This document shows, piece by piece, positions 1 to 7,230 of a stretch of 7,230 nucleotides of DNA (position 1 is its first letter; every line of letters begins with the position of its first letter). The translations under genes and the position numbers were made by a program. This stretch comes from CAZRDB01 sp964598695 (GTDB lineage Bacteria; Armatimonadota; Zipacnadia; UBA1398), in assembly GCA_964598695.1 (NCBI GenBank), contig CAZRDB010000230.1, positions 1 through 7,230 on the forward strand, given 5' to 3'. The notes below the pieces were generated by a model. It made no database searches. It saw nothing but the letters and a program-made list of their open reading frames with translations, and was not told the origin of the DNA.

Positions 1-27
1 GCGCGGCTGCACTGCGAGGTACCGGAG

Positions 28-47
28 CCGCGGGCTTCAGCCCGCGG
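28..47. repeat. Perfect 8-bp palindrome with TTCA loop, REP-like
   Basis: CCGCGGGC (28-35) and GCCCGCGG (40-47) pair perfectly around a four-base loop. The element lies 39 bases past the stop of the secreted protein gene. A hairpin here could mark or stabilise the transcript end, but no T-run follows it on either strand, so it is not a standard intrinsic terminator. Its two halves recur at 2742-2751 and 2773-2786. Small palindromes of this kind are often dispersed in high-GC genomes; whether this one is can only be told from the rest of the genome. Confidence 0.7.
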
Positions 48-86
48 ACACACGCTACCCCTGGTGGCTCGCCAGGCCCCGCGGAC

Positions 87-2699
87 CTACCGCACGAGCC
101 GCACTTCCCAGGGCGCGAGCCGCAGCTCAGTGGGCGTGTCGCGCCAGCGCAGCGTCGCGCGCAGTGGCTGGTCTGTCGCGTTCACGAGGATGGCGGCCTC
201 GCTCCCGTCCGGCGCGCGGTACGCGTTGCACAGCACGGCAGGCAGGCCGTCGGCGGTGGCCGGGGGGCCGTCCGTCTCGACGACCGGCGGGTGCAGCATC
301 CGACCGTGGAGGAGGTACGGCCTCCCCTCCCCCGCGAACAGCTCCACCCACCGGTGCATCAGCGCGTGGTCGGGCGGCAGCTCGGGACGCCCGACCTCGG
401 TCGCGGTCCCGTCGGCCGCGATCTCCTCGAGGCGCATGTCGTCGATCAGCACCTCGCCGGGGCCCGCGAGGTGCATCATGATCCGCAGGAAGTCGGCACC
501 CGCCGGGAGCGTGAAGGTGGCGCTGCGTTGCACCCAGCCCTCCTCCGGCGCGGGCATCGGGAGCCCCCAACTGCCCTTCGAGGTCAGATCGTGCGTGAGC
601 GCGCCGAGGCCGATCTGGTTGGGTCTCCCGAGCGACCGCGACCGGAGCCACGCGCTCAGCCGGTAGGTCGCGCTGGCGTGGAACGGGCCGCCGAGTGGGA
701 GGTTGCGCGAGACCTGCACGGTCTCGCCGTCGGCGCAGGCGAGTCGCAGACACGACGCGCCCCCGTGGCGCTCGCCGTCCTCGCGCGCGCACGCGCCGTT
801 CCAGGTCTCGCCCTGCCAGCCGCCGACCTTGTCCCAGCCCGCGGGAACCTCCCCGCGCCAAGTCTCGAAGTCGCCATTGCCGAGGAGCGGGCCGGGGCCG
901 ATCTCCCGCGAGGGGATGAGGTGCGGGATCTGCCCATTCACCAGGCAGTAGGCCTGCGAGCGCAGATCCCCTGCACGAGGGTTGCTCTGGAAGGTGGGGA
1001 GGTACTCGTGGTAGAGGTAGTTGAAGACCGAGGCGCGCTCGGGCGCGGGGCCCGACCACGGGGGCTCAAGATCGCGGTAGTCCTGGATGAAGGCCTGCTG
1101 GATGAACTGCTCGTTCGGCTCCTCGAAGCAGACGACGGCCTCCGGGTCGATGGCGCGCAGCCGGCTGAGCATGGTCTCGAGCTGCGTGCGGAAGACCTCG
1201 CCAGCCCACGGCCCAGGGCCGGGCTGGTGGCCGTGCGTCGTGGAGTAGCACGGCGGGAAGTTGCCGCCGACCACCTGGTCAACCTGGATCATGTCGGCGC
1301 CACGCTCGGCGAGCTGCTCGGCCGAGCGGTTGAGCCAGTCGATCGTCCAGGGGTCGCCGGGGCACATGCACGCGTTCTCGCCTCCGAGCAGCCAGCTCGG
1401 CTTGACCCGCCAGGTGGCGCCGTTGCGCTGGACGACGGCATGGGCCTCCGCCTCGCGCCCGAACCGCTCGCGGTCGTCCCACGCGAACGATCCATCCTCC
1501 TGAGCCCGGTAGCTGAGCGTGTAGTGGTAGCCCGAGGGCCAGGGGAAGACGTGGCCGCCCAGGGCCCGGACCTCGCCCGCGAGGCGCCGGAACTCGTCGT
1601 CCGAGGGGAAGAGCGGGAAGTAGTCGGGCGTCACCCAGCTCTCGACCTTCTCCCAACCCCAGAACGCGGCGATCAGCGGCGTGCCGGCGGGGAAGCGCAC
1701 CTGCCAGTAGTCATGGAGCCAGCGGTCGATCGCGTCGGGCTCTGCGAGCCAGCCACGGTGGAACCGCACCATCGCGGGGCCCGACGTGAGCCACGCGGGC
1801 ACGTCGGGCCGGTCGACGAAGCGCCGTGCGCACCAGGGCTGCGTCTCCGCCCAGGCCTTGTAGAGATCCGCGGCATCGCGCCAGTCGGTCGGCGTGGCGG
1901 CGGCGGCGAAGACTCCGGTGACGATCTCGTAGGCAAGATCGAAGCGCGCGACCGCGAAGCACGCCGCGCTCCACCCGACCTCGAGCCCCTCCTCGACGCG
2001 GTGCATCGCCAGGCTCTTCGGGTGTGGCGCACCGTCGAACGCCGCTGTGGTGAACCCGCCGGCGGCATCGTAGTAGCAGCCGAACTGGGCGGCCATCGAG
2101 CCCGGCTGCCCGGCGCCGATGGCCTCACCCACCCGCCAGGCGCTCGGCGCACGATGGAGGCCGCCCTTCGTGTGACCCAGCACGGCGAGGTCTTCCCTGC
2201 CGTCCTCGAGCGGCGCGCGGAGGACAACGAGAGGGAACCGGACCTCCTCCAGCACGAGGGCGTCAGCGATCCGGTCGACGCGCAACCGCCACCGGACGAA
2301 CGGCTCTCCCTCCACCACCCGCGCCTCCACCGTGCAGTCGACGCCTCGGCCGCCCAGGTCGCGATACTGGAGAGAGAGCGAGGGTGTGCCGTCGGCTTCG
2401 GTGAGCGAGACGTCGACCGACGCTGCATCCTGGCTCGAGAGATAGATGCGCTGTGAGCCATCGCTCGCGCGCTCGGTGAGCGTCAGCACGAAGAGGCGGG
2501 CCTGCGGCGACGGGGCGACCAACTCGCGGCCCGAGAGCGGATCCCGGAGCGATACGATCGCGCCCTTCTCGGCCTTGCCGACGGCGACCTCGACGCGGTC
2601 GCTCGCCAGCACGACGCGCGTCGGCCCGTCCTCCGCCCGGACGCCCGGAGCCGAGAAGCTCAGCACGAGCGACACCACCGCGCACACAAGACCGCCCAT
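87..2699 (-). CDS. Secreted glycoside-hydrolase-like protein (DUF6259-type TIM barrel with a CBM4_9-like module)
   Basis: Predicted exported protein of 870 aa, probably acting on a carbohydrate outside the cytoplasm; substrate and reaction cannot be read from sequence. Residues 1-22 form a hydrophobic signal peptide ending VRA before ED. A beta-rich N-terminal region (about 24-265) is followed by a probable TIM barrel (about 300-600). This contains an ACMCPGDP motif (443-450), a strand ending IQVDQ (Asp474) and CFEEPNE (Glu526/527). Such acids at strand ends suit glycosidase catalysis, but I assign no roles. Residues about 605-760 begin LLGNGDFE and end VLIDDMRLEE, as in family 4/9 carbohydrate-binding modules. 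The C-terminus resumes with YLLHGRMLHPP (795-805) and a beta domain. The start is ATG 2699 because GAGGAGG lies 6 bases upstream. GTG 2720, in frame, would add seven residues including RR, giving a better signal-peptide n-region but with no ribosome binding site. The DUF6259 link is from remembered family features and is moderately sure; the reading frame is highly sure. Confidence 0.85.
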   Translation of the reverse strand: MGGLVCAVVSLVLSFSAPGVRAEDGPTRVVLASDRVEVAVGKAEKGAIVSLRDPLSGRELVAPSPQARLFVLTLTERASDGSQRIYLSSQDAASVDVSLTEADGTPSLSLQYRDLGGRGVDCTVEARVVEGEPFVRWRLRVDRIADALVLEEVRFPLVVLRAPLEDGREDLAVLGHTKGGLHRAPSAWRVGEAIGAGQPGSMAAQFGCYYDAAGGFTTAAFDGAPHPKSLAMHRVEEGLEVGWSAACFAVARFDLAYEIVTGVFAAAATPTDWRDAADLYKAWAETQPWCARRFVDRPDVPAWLTSGPAMVRFHRGWLAEPDAIDRWLHDYWQVRFPAGTPLIAAFWGWEKVESWVTPDYFPLFPSDDEFRRLAGEVRALGGHVFPWPSGYHYTLSYRAQEDGSFAWDDRERFGREAEAHAVVQRNGATWRVKPSWLLGGENACMCPGDPWTIDWLNRSAEQLAERGADMIQVDQVVGGNFPPCYSTTHGHQPGPGPWAGEVFRTQLETMLSRLRAIDPEAVVCFEEPNEQFIQQAFIQDYRDLEPPWSGPAPERASVFNYLYHEYLPTFQSNPRAGDLRSQAYCLVNGQIPHLIPSREIGPGPLLGNGDFETWRGEVPAGWDKVGGWQGETWNGACAREDGERHGGASCLRLACADGETVQVSRNLPLGGPFHASATYRLSAWLRSRSLGRPNQIGLGALTHDLTSKGSWGLPMPAPEEGWVQRSATFTLPAGADFLRIMMHLAGPGEVLIDDMRLEEIAADGTATEVGRPELPPDHALMHRWVELFAGEGRPYLLHGRMLHPPVVETDGPPATADGLPAVLCNAYRAPDGSEAAILVNATDQPLRATLRWRDTPTELRLAPWEVRLVR

Positions 2700-2705
2700 C
2701 GGTTG

Positions 2706-2712
2706 CCTCCTC
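2706..2712 (-). promoter_or_regulatory. Strong ribosome binding site of the secreted protein gene
   Basis: GAGGAGG on the minus strand lies 6 bases before ATG 2699, the strongest such site in the window. It favours ATG 2699 over the upstream in-frame GTG at 2720. It also indicates independent translation initiation rather than coupling to hslU, which ends about 80 bases earlier. Confidence 0.75.
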
Positions 2713-2741
2713 GCGGGCACGGATGCACGCCAGCGGTCTCG

Positions 2742-2786
2742 GCCGCGGGCTCCCGCCCCCGGGCGGGTCCACCTTCAGCCGCGGAC
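2742..2786. repeat. Second, expanded copy of the palindromic element, between hslU and the secreted protein gene
   Basis: The left part GCCGCGGGCT (2742-2751) is identical to 27-36. The right part CTTCAGCCGCGGAC (2773-2786) matches 35-49 with one C missing. Between them are 21 bases that hold a nested hairpin, CCCGCC (2752-2757) with GGCGGG (2762-2767). CCGCGG at 2743-2748 can pair with CCGCGG at 2779-2784 as an outer stem. The rest of the 93-base intergenic gap shows no promoter and no T-run that I can see. The relation to the first palindrome is direct observation; common origin is inference, as short GC-rich matches can arise by chance. Confidence 0.5.
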
Positions 2787-2792
2787 GTGCGG

Positions 2793-4258
<1,466 letters not shown>

Positions 4259-4262
<4 letters not shown>

Positions 4263-4801
4263 GCGCGCTCCAATACTTCCACGAGCAACGACTCGTTGGT
4301 GTAGATGCAGATCCCCGCCGCGATGCGCAGGGACTCCTCGACGATCTCGGGCGCGCTCAGCGTGGTGTGGGCGGACAGCGCCCGCGCGGCGGCGAGTGCG
4401 TAGGGGCCGCCCGAGCCGATCCCCGCCATGTCGTTCTCGGGCCGGAGCACCTCGCCGCTGCCCGCCACGAGCAGGAGCTGCTCGCCATCGCCCAGCAGGA
4501 GCATCGCCTCGAGCCGGCGGAGCACACGGTCGGTCCGCCAGTCGCGCGCGAGGTGATGGACGGCGCGGGTGAGGTTGCCGTTGTACTCCTCGAGCTTCTC
4601 CTCGCAGCGCTCGAGCAGCGTCAGCGCGTCGGAGACGGCGCCCGCGAAGCCGGCCAGAACGCGGCCCTTGTACAGCCGCTTCACCTTCTGCGCGCCGGCC
4701 TTCATGATCGTGTTGCCGACGGTCACCTGGCCGTCGCCGCCGATGGCCAGCACGCCATCGCGCAGGACGCCGACGATCGTCGTGCCGTGCATCCCGGACA
4801 T
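4259..4801 (-). CDS. hslV: ATP-dependent protease peptidase subunit HslV (ClpQ)
   Basis: N-terminal-nucleophile threonine peptidase of 180 aa, the proteolytic core of HslVU. The sequence begins MSGMHG followed by TTIVGV, so removal of six residues would expose catalytic Thr7 (mature Thr1). In mature numbering Asp17 (Asp23, in GGDGQVT), Lys33 (Lys39) and Ser124 (Ser130, in IGSGGPY) are all at the expected places. DWRTDRVLRRLEA and the C-terminal AAGICIYTNE are also typical of the family. The start at 4801 is chosen because GGAGG sits 8 bases upstream. The in-frame ATG at 4792 (giving MHG) would be 17 bases away. The longer open frame reaching 5083 runs antisense-free through xerC in another frame and is not real. 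The gene follows xerC by 14 bases and overlaps hslU, its obligate partner. Confidence 0.98.
4268..4271 (-). promoter_or_regulatory. Ribosome binding site of hslU within the hslV tail
   Basis: GGAG on the minus strand is 5 bases before ATG 4262 and 8 bases before ATG 4259. Together with the stop/start overlap it suggests coupled translation, which would help keep the two HslVU subunits in balance. Confidence 0.6.
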
Positions 4802-4809
4802 CGTCTCCG

Positions 4810-4814
4810 CCTCC
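4810..4814 (-). promoter_or_regulatory. Ribosome binding site of hslV
   Basis: GGAGG on the minus strand fills most of the 14-base gap between the xerC stop and ATG 4801, with 8-base spacing. It decides the start in favour of MSGMHG over the internal ATG at 4792. Confidence 0.8.
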
Positions 4815-4815
4815 C

Positions 4816-5784
4816 TCACGCCAGCGGGTGGGCGCGGTCGTAGACTTCCTTGAGACGCGCCGGGCTGACGTGCGTGTAGATCTCCGTCGTCGAAAGCCGC
4901 GCGTGACCGAGCAGCTCCTGGATCGAGCGCAGGTCGGCCCCGTGCGCGAGCATGTGCGTCGCGAAGCTGTGCCGCAGCATGTGGGGGCTCACCCGCGGCC
5001 CCGCGGCCGTTCCGACCGCCGCCCGCCGCAGCAGTCGGCGGATCGCGCGGTCCGAGAGCCGCAGGCCTCGCGTGCTCAGCCACAGCGCGGTCTCCTCACC
5101 GGCAGCCTTCGCCGCCAGAGCGGGGCGAGCCTCCGTCAGGTACCGGCCGAGCGCCCTGAGCGCGGGCTCTCCCAGGAAGACGATACGCTCCTTGTTGCCC
5201 TTGCCGACGACACGAAGTTGGCGACGGCCGCCGGCGACGTCCGCGAGGTCGAGGGCGACGCACTCCGAGACGCGCAGGCCCGAGGCGTAGAGCAGCTCGA
5301 GCACCGCCCGGTCGCGGATCCCCTCCGGCGTCGTCTCCGAGGGGCGCGCCAGCAGTTCGCCGATGTCGTGCTCGCGGACAAACCGCGGCAGCCGCTTCTC
5401 GAGCTTCGGCCCCGTGACCAGCGCATCGGCGCCGGCGGCGAGGATCCCACGCTTGGCGAGGTATCGGAGGAAGCTCCGGGCGCTGGCGAGCTTGCGCGCG
5501 ACGCTGCGCTTCGCGAGCCCGCGACGCTGGAGAGCGGCCGCCCAGCCACGGACATCGCGGAAGGTCATCGCGGACGGCTCGGCCTTCGGCCGCGTCGCAC
5601 GCCAGTGGCGCAGGAACTCGGCGACATCGCGCGTGTACGCGGTCACGGTGCGGGGCGAGAGCCTCCGCACGCTGCCGAGCACAGTGGCGTAGTCCTCGAG
5701 CAGGGGCTGGAGGACGGGGTCGCGACCGTCCGCGGCCCCGGGGCTCGGGGCCCTGCCGCCGCTCTCACGAATCCGGGAGTCCAT
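4816..5784 (-). CDS. xerC: Tyrosine recombinase XerC
   Basis: Site-specific recombinase of 322 aa, expected to act with XerD at the chromosomal dif site to resolve dimers. An N-terminal SAM-like core-binding domain (about 24-115) precedes the catalytic domain (about 135-315). All the catalytic positions are present: Arg171 in SGLRVSE, Lys195 in GKGNKER, His268 and Arg271 in HMLRHSFATH, His294 in LLGHARLSTT and nucleophile Tyr303 in EIYTHV. The tail LKEVYDRAHPLA resembles chromosomal XerC/XerD. XerC is preferred over XerD or a phage integrase because of its place between trmFO and hslV, the same as codV in Bacillus. It starts 20 bases inside trmFO with only a weak GGA upstream, so it probably depends on translational coupling. 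About 23 N-terminal residues, rich in Gly, Pro and Arg, precede the usual domain start. The exact start is therefore less certain than the function. Confidence 0.95.
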   Translation of the reverse strand: MDSRIRESGGRAPSPGAADGRDPVLQPLLEDYATVLGSVRRLSPRTVTAYTRDVAEFLRHWRATRPKAEPSAMTFRDVRGWAAALQRRGLAKRSVARKLASARSFLRYLAKRGILAAGADALVTGPKLEKRLPRFVREHDIGELLARPSETTPEGIRDRAVLELLYASGLRVSECVALDLADVAGGRRQLRVVGKGNKERIVFLGEPALRALGRYLTEARPALAAKAAGEETALWLSTRGLRLSDRAIRRLLRRAAVGTAAGPRVSPHMLRHSFATHMLAHGADLRSIQELLGHARLSTTEIYTHVSPARLKEVYDRAHPLA

Positions 5785-7114
5785 GGCGTTCCGCGAAGCG
5801 GGTCATCTCCTCGAGGGCATTCGCGACCATAACCCCCCGCCGCTCCGCTTTGTTCCGGGGCCCGTCCTCCAGGGGGGGCAGGAGACCCAGGTTGGCGTTC
5901 ATCGGCTGGAAGTCGGGCGACTCCGGGGAGGTGATGTGCCGCAGCAGCCCCCCGGACAGCGTGGCCGCGGGCAGGAGCACCGGCTCCTCGCCCCGCGCGA
6001 GCCGGGCCGCGTTGAGGCCGCAGAAGAGCCCACTCAGCGAGGACTCGACATAGCCCTCGACGCCCGAGAGCTGCCCCGCCACCCAGACGTTCGGGCGGGC
6101 CCGGAGGCGTGCGTAGGGGTCGAGCAGCCGCGGGGAATCGAGGAAGGCGTTGGCGTGCATCACGCCGTAGCGGAGGAACTCGGCCCGCGCGAGACCCGGG
6201 ATCAGGCGGAAGACCCGCTCCTGCTCGCCCCAGCGGAGGCCGGTCTGGAAGCCGACCAGGTTGTACATCGTCGCCGCGTGGTTCTCCTGGCGGAGCTGGC
6301 AGACGGCGTAGGGCCGCTTGCCCGTCCGCGGATCCAGCAGCCCGACGGGCTTCATCGGGCCGAACCGGAGCGCGTCGCGTCCGCGCCGGGCGATCTCCTC
6401 GACGGGGAGACAGCCGTCGAAGAGCAGGATCTGCGGGATCTCGCGCTTCTCAGAGACCAGCGCCTCGAGCAGCGCGTCGAGGAAGACCTCATACTCCTCC
6501 TGGGTGAACGGGCAGTTGATGTAGCCCGGGTCGCCCTTCTCGTACCGGGAGGCGTCGAAGGCGATCTCGCGGTCGATCGAATCGGCGCTCACGACGGGCG
6601 AGACGGCGTCGTAGAAGCGCAGGGTGCCGAAGGGGGCGAGGCGGCGGAGGACCCGGAGCATCGCGTCCGAGGTCATCGGCCCGGTCGCGAGCACGGTGAG
6701 GTCCTCCGGGAGATCGGTGACCTCCTCGCGGACCAGCTCCACGAGGCCCGTGCCGAGCAGCCGCTCCTCGATCCGTTGCGAGAACGCCTCGCGGTCGACG
6801 GCGAGGGCGCCCCCGGCGGGGACGGCCGTCTCGTCGGCGCAGGAGAGGATCAGGGAGCCGAGCGCCCGCATCTCGGCTTTCAGCAGCCCGGGCGCGCGCT
6901 CGAGGCCCGAGGCCTTGAGGGAGTTCGAGCAGACCAGCTCGCCGAGGCCGCCGGAGCGGTGCGCGGGGGTCATCCGCTCGGGGCGCATCTCGTACAGCCG
7001 CACGGAGACGCCGCGCCGCGCCATCTGCCACGCGGCCTCGCATCCGGCCAGGCCGCCACCGATCACAGTCACCTGCGCGCTCAGGCGAAGCTCCCCTCTC
7101 GCTCGCCGCAGCAT
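5765..7114 (-). CDS. trmFO: Methylenetetrahydrofolate-tRNA-(uracil-5-)-methyltransferase TrmFO
   Basis: Flavoprotein that makes 5-methyluridine at position 54 of the tRNA T-loop, using 5,10-methylenetetrahydrofolate as carbon donor and reduced FAD. The FAD-binding motif VIGGGLAGCEAAW (17-29) opens the protein. Family blocks follow: YEMRPERMTPAH (41-52), ELVCSNSL (59-66), GYINCPF (197-203), LFDGCLPVEE (231-240) and a C-terminal VAGQLSGVEGYVES (345-358). Cys62 and Cys235 have the same spacing as the functional Cys53 and Cys226 of the Bacillus subtilis enzyme. The 449-residue length is usual. ATG 7114 is the conventional start but has no ribosome binding site. AGGGGAG at 7091-7097 would instead serve CTG 7084 (product starting SAQVTVIGGG); GTG 7072 is a third option. 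It is the first gene of the visible operon and differs from SAM-dependent TrmA. It is not MnmG, which is longer. Confidence 0.97.
   Translation of the reverse strand: MLRRARGELRLSAQVTVIGGGLAGCEAAWQMARRGVSVRLYEMRPERMTPAHRSGGLGELVCSNSLKASGLERAPGLLKAEMRALGSLILSCADETAVPAGGALAVDREAFSQRIEERLLGTGLVELVREEVTDLPEDLTVLATGPMTSDAMLRVLRRLAPFGTLRFYDAVSPVVSADSIDREIAFDASRYEKGDPGYINCPFTQEEYEVFLDALLEALVSEKREIPQILLFDGCLPVEEIARRGRDALRFGPMKPVGLLDPRTGKRPYAVCQLRQENHAATMYNLVGFQTGLRWGEQERVFRLIPGLARAEFLRYGVMHANAFLDSPRLLDPYARLRARPNVWVAGQLSGVEGYVESSLSGLFCGLNAARLARGEEPVLLPAATLSGGLLRHITSPESPDFQPMNANLGLLPPLEDGPRNKAERRGVMVANALEEMTRFAERHGLPDS
7091..7097 (-). promoter_or_regulatory. Shine-Dalgarno-like site inside the annotated 5' end of trmFO
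   Basis: AGGGGAG on the minus strand lies inside the trmFO reading frame if ATG 7114 is used. It is 6 bases before an in-frame CTG (7084) and 18 bases before an in-frame GTG (7072). It bears on which start codon is real. Confidence 0.45.
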
Positions 7115-7135
7115 TCGCCGTCGCGGGAGGGCGTC

Positions 7136-7146
7136 ATTCTAGCACA
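7136..7146 (-). promoter_or_regulatory. Extended -10 promoter candidate for the trmFO operon
   Basis: Read on the minus strand the bases are TGTGC then TAGAAT. This matches the extended -10 form TRTGn-TATAAT with one mismatch in the hexamer. The hexamer occupies 7136-7141, so transcription would begin near 7129. No -35-like hexamer stands at the normal distance (about 7159-7164 reads CCCCTC), as can be the case for extended -10 promoters. It is the most AT-rich short stretch of this upstream region. Inference from sequence only. Confidence 0.5.
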
Positions 7147-7204
7147 GGCCGGACGCGGGAGGGGCCGCCGGACCCCGGGCCTGACGCACGGCGCACTTCG
7201 GAGG

Positions 7205-7226
7205 GGCCGCATTGGGGGGGGCGGCC
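7205..7226. repeat. Short inverted repeat at the right edge of the window
   Basis: GGCCGC (7205-7210) and GCGGCC (7221-7226) are exact complements around a ten-base loop containing most of an eight-G run. CTTC (7196-7199) and GAAG (7227-7230) could extend the stem across a bulge. It may be the end of a neighbouring gene's transcript, but the window is cut here and the stem is short. Confidence 0.25.
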
Positions 7227-7230
7227 GAAG

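Noticed and set aside
291..2456. Plus-strand open frame of 721 codons across the secreted protein gene
   Set aside because: It is antisense to a gene with clear domains and signal peptide. Its product shows no recognisable fold, and long antisense frames are expected in high-GC DNA.
2752..2767. GC hairpin CCCGCC/GGCGGG as an intrinsic terminator for hslU
   Set aside because: No T-run follows on the minus strand, so it cannot be called an intrinsic terminator; kept only as part of the repeat.
4828..5832. Plus-strand open frame of 334 codons opposite xerC
   Set aside because: XerC on the minus strand has every catalytic residue. This frame is compositionally an antisense shadow.
7081..7137. 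Possible 18-codon leader peptide starting at ATG 7137 on the minus strand, ending at TGA 7083-7081
   Set aside because: The ATG overlaps the -10-like hexamer, so it would lie outside the transcript. It is out of frame with trmFO and has no ribosome binding site.
7214..7221. Run of eight G as a possible phase-variation tract
   Set aside because: It lies in no visible gene, at the edge of the window, in very GC-rich DNA; a single tract without a target gene is not evidence.

Overview
The window is high-GC bacterial DNA in which every gene I can support lies on the minus strand. Transcription runs from right (about 7130) to left. Four tightly packed genes make up the order trmFO - xerC - hslV - hslU, a housekeeping cluster known from Firmicutes and several other phyla. 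They are followed by one large secreted protein that looks like a glycoside-hydrolase-type enzyme. The GC content, a folate-dependent TrmFO, two-subunit HslVU and the secreted TIM-barrel protein would fit an uncultivated high-GC lineage (for example Myxococcota-, Gemmatimonadota-, Latescibacterota- or PVC-like). Nothing here settles the phylum.

Layout in transcription order. At 7230-7115 is an upstream region with an extended -10 promoter-like site (7136-7146). At 7114-5765 is trmFO (tRNA m5U54 methylation). At 5784-4816 is xerC (tyrosine recombinase), overlapping trmFO by 20 bases. At 4801-4259 is hslV (protease subunit), 14 bases after xerC and with a strong ribosome binding site in the gap. 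At 4262-2793 is hslU (AAA+ unfoldase), overlapping hslV in an ATGATG junction. At 2792-2700 is a 93-base gap with a GC-rich palindromic element. At 2699-87 is the secreted multidomain protein. At 86-1 is a short tail with a perfect 8-bp palindrome closely related in sequence to the one in the 2700-2792 gap.

How the genes work together: HslV and HslU form one ATP-dependent protease, and their overlap suggests coupled translation. XerC resolves chromosome dimers with a XerD partner, and TrmFO modifies tRNA. The latter two share the operon but not a pathway with HslVU. The secreted protein has no obvious functional link. It has its own strong ribosome binding site, lies between two related palindromes and may be a separately acquired neighbour.

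I found no undescribed defence, mobile or RNA system. The points most worth checking are the domain architecture of the secreted protein, with a carbohydrate-binding-type module apparently inserted near the end of its barrel; the paired palindromes around that gene; and the real start of trmFO, where the only good ribosome binding site points to a CTG codon.
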